NCBI RefSeq assembly: GCF_002288925.2
Contig: NW_022098072.1
Span: 17,321,201 to 17,385,200, forward strand
Direction: 5' to 3'
Source: Delphinapterus leucas
Lineage: Eukaryota > Chordata > Mammalia > Artiodactyla > Monodontidae
DNA: 64,000 nucleotides
The position numbers and the translations under genes were made by a program. Below are positions 61,477-64,000 of the stretch, piece by piece (positions within the stretch are counted from its first letter, which is position 1; the number at the start of each line of letters is the position of its first letter). Under the pieces are notes generated by a model. That model was not told where the DNA came from. It made no database searches and saw only the letters and a program-made list of their open reading frames with translations.

Positions 61477-62313
61477 GTTAATTTTCTTTTCTATTGTTTT
61501 ACTGTGATTTTCTCTCTTCCTTTCTCCCGCCCTCTCCCTCTCCCACCCTTCTTTGCCCGTCCCCCCTTCCCCTTTTACCCCAATACTGAGCAGTACCCCC
61601 CACCCCCCATCGCGCAGTGGGGCTTTCTGCAACCTATTGTTATAGATCTCCAAAAATGTTTTGTACCGCCCACACTGATTCACAACTTGAAAAGCTTTCA
61701 GGGGGCTATTGTTTGAATTGTTTGAGTGTGATTAAGCGCAGTTTCAGTTAGTGAGCCCAAGAAAACTTTTATACACCTGCCCCCTCCCCCATTCCACCCC
61801 AACTTTAATTGAAAGTTATTGGGGGGGAGGGGAATGCACATTGCAAATAACCCTGGATTCACTGCTGCCGCATGTGCATTAACTAGTTCTAACCATCTTC
61901 ACGATTTCTCTTTCCTCCTCGGGCACGCCGGAAAGAATTAGTTTCACTGAAAATTTCTCTTTGTAAATGGGATCAGTGTTAAATCAGCAACATGCAAGTT
62001 AAATAATCGCATGCTGTACTGTAATATGTGGCCGAGAAACAGAGTTAAATGAAAACGTACACGTATGTACAGAAACGTGGAAGTTGTGATCGATAGAACA
62101 GTGTGGCTTCCTCCCTCCCCCGCTTTCCCTTTTAAGCCTTTAACTTAAAATATTTTCTGCCGAATAAAAGAAGGAATCAACCATTTAATAGCTTTTTTTT
62201 TTTCTTTCATTTCCTCTCCCCTCCACCCCCACTCCCAAGCAGTTTTTTTTTTTCCTTTCACTGAACTGTATGGCAATACTGACTAACTGACTTTTTTGTC
62301 CTGTTCTACTCAG
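61477..62313 (+). other. LIN28B: LIN28B intron 1
   Basis: 837 bp from GTTAAT to a pyrimidine-containing acceptor TTCTACTCAG. Contains C-rich and T-rich tracts (61500-61620, 62100-62260). No repeat element or other gene seen. Confidence 0.9.
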
Positions 62314-62501
62314 GCGGGGCAAGCAAAGGTGGTGGAGAAGAGCCCGGGAAGCTGCCAGAGCAGGCAGAGGAGGAATCCCAGGTTTTGCACGGAACTGGCC
62401 ACTGTAAGTGGTTCAACGTGCGAATGGGATTTGGATTCATCTCCATGATAAACCGAGAGGGAAGCCCCTTGGATATTCCAGTCGATGTATTTGTACACCA
62501 A
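62314..62501 (+). CDS. LIN28B: LIN28B exon 2 (N-terminal tail and first half of cold-shock domain), partial gene
   Basis: 188 nt bounded by CTACTCAG and CAA|GTAAGC. Encodes Gly-4 to Gln-66 of LIN28B, the cytoplasmic/nucleolar RNA-binding protein that blocks let-7 maturation. Visible: acidic Gly/Glu-rich tail, then the cold-shock domain start GTGHCKWFNVR, RNP1-type MGFGFI (residues 41-46), and RNP2-type VFVHQ (62-66). The rest of the cold-shock domain, the two CCHC zinc knuckles and the 3' UTR lie beyond the window. Compared with human as I recall it, residue 20 is Gln (Pro) and residue 29 is His (Arg). The aromatic RNA-binding residues shown here are intact. Confidence 0.97.
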
Positions 62502-64000
62502 GTAAGCCAAACTGTTTTTGTGTTTTGTTTTGGTTTGGTTTTGGTTTTGTTTTTTTCTCCTCGTCTTCACCTTTTTCATGTGGAGGAGCTGACCGGTAGT
62601 TTTGTCAGTGGGCTTACAATAATGTGCCCTTCAAAATCTTCCTTACAGTCACGAGTGAATACAGTTATTGGGATGTGTGCATGGGCACCTTCCTGGGTGT
62701 CTTTTCCTAAACAGAAAATGAAATCTCTGAAATTTCGCTTCTGGGTGGTGGTTGACTTGATTAAGCAAGTTCCCCTCTTCTTTCGACAGCGAAATTGCCG
62801 TAGTGTAGCTTCCGGTGTTATCGGTTACGATACATTATGTGGCCTGTGCCTGGGGAATGAGTGGGAAATGAATGAGGAAACAGTGATCATATTAAGTTTT
62901 GTTTTTTTTTAAGCCAATTTGCTGTTATAAGAAATCTGTAGGTCCCCTTATTTTAGACACCTCTAATCACAGTAGCTTCCCCAATTATTTTATATCTGTC
63001 TGTCCAGTAGTTTTTTGTAGATTCAAATTAAAATAATTTGATTTCACAGTAAAATAGAGTAGAACATTGTTGGCCTAGTATGGATTTGAAGAAATGCAAG
63101 AGAGGATTGTTGGTAATCAAACATTTTAGAAATGTGCTCCGTGTAGGGCATAGGTCCAAGGATACTGTCTCTTTAAGAGACTGAACTCAAAAAAACATGT
63201 GGCCAGAGGCGGCTCTAGTTTGTATGTTTAAAATGTGCTAGTGGGCTACTTGGGGTAAATTTCCACTGTTGCTTATATTGTGTTGTAATTTTTTAAGATG
63301 CTTCAATACCAAATAGAATGTCATTGCTTCTTATTTTCGAAATTTTACCCAGAAACAAGGAAATTAATACCTCTCCCCCTTTCACTCCTCTGTTGTGCTT
63401 AATCTCTTAATAGTAAGAAAAAAAAAAAGGTATTTACAGTTTGCAAGCTTGATTATTTCATCGAAAGAAGTTAGAGAAATACAAATTATCTGTAATGAAT
63501 TCTTAGGAGTAAAGGGATTTAGGACTAAAGAGGTTTATTTTAGCTTGACATCTAAGTTAAAAATAATCGAATGAATGCATATCAGTCCTACAGGTTGACT
63601 GACATAGATACATGCAGGAAATAAATATTTAGTATATTTGCATAAAAATTTTCTGTTTTGATAGTATGTTGCATGTTCTTAGTAATAATTTACAACCTCC
63701 TTTCCCCCCTAAGGAATATCATCTTCAAATTAAGTATATAAACAATAGAAACATATGAAACCATTCTGTTTTGATCTGTTGTCCTGTGTGCTTGGTAGCT
63801 TCCTGACCTTGCTGTGTGGTGTGTGTTTTCCTTTCCTAAAGGCCTGGCTATCATTATTGGCTGTTTACATGTGGAAGGATCAGCATAATCTGTGAATTGA
63901 AACAGGGTTTAAATACATAAATAGAACTCCACAGACAGGCTACTGGATTTTATGCCTCCTACTTTATATGGCAAAATAAAGCCACATTTTCTGCTTTTCT
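62502..64000 (+). other. LIN28B: LIN28B intron 2, start only
   Basis: Begins GTAAGCC. No repeat or other exon recognised. The exon 2 frame stays open into the intron to 62912. Confidence 0.85.

Overview
This is a nuclear genome window from a cetacean, probably a toothed whale or close relative. The evidence is seventeen copies of the tRNA-derived CHR-type SINE of the cetacean/hippo/ruminant lineage, several nearly intact, plus artiodactyl-type L1 3' ends. Exon structure, CpG islands, microsatellites and processed pseudogenes are all mammalian. There are no bacterial features: almost every long open frame is a shadow of a SINE, an L1 or a GC-rich island.

The window covers the divergent intergenic interval between HACE1 and LIN28B. 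At the left edge a CpG island (about 1-600) holds HACE1 exon 1 on the minus strand (start codon 157-159, splice donor after base 84). At the right edge LIN28B runs on the plus strand: coding exon 1 (61467-61476), an 837-bp intron 1, and exon 2 (62314-62501), which encodes the N-terminus and first half of the cold-shock domain. The window ends in intron 2. A strong CpG island at about 44.4-45.8 kb lies 16 kb upstream of LIN28B. It has a good plus-strand splice donor and is probably an alternative LIN28B / divergent antisense promoter.

From 1 to 42 kb the sequence is ordinary, repeat-rich intergenic DNA: 16 of the 17 SINEs, many with clear target-site duplications; several L1 fragments including a 3-kb SINE/L1 chimera; old DNA transposons, LTRs, MIR and L2 remnants; a PABPC4 retropseudogene split by a hAT element; and a LARP7-like exon with its splice sites. 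From 42 to 62 kb the sequence is AT-rich and almost free of young repeats (one SINE, one short L1), with three GC-rich islands, as expected of a protected regulatory domain around a developmental gene.

The most interesting signal is a 49-bp candidate exon at 54335-54383. It has a branch-point-like motif, a 3' splice site and a 5' splice site. It joins the 45.2-kb CpG-island donor to LIN28B exon 2 and keeps the LIN28B frame open, giving a predicted N-terminus MRSFNQVSSAPG in place of MAEG. In that transcript a 10-codon upstream ORF would end in a TGA overlapping the new ATG (ATGA).
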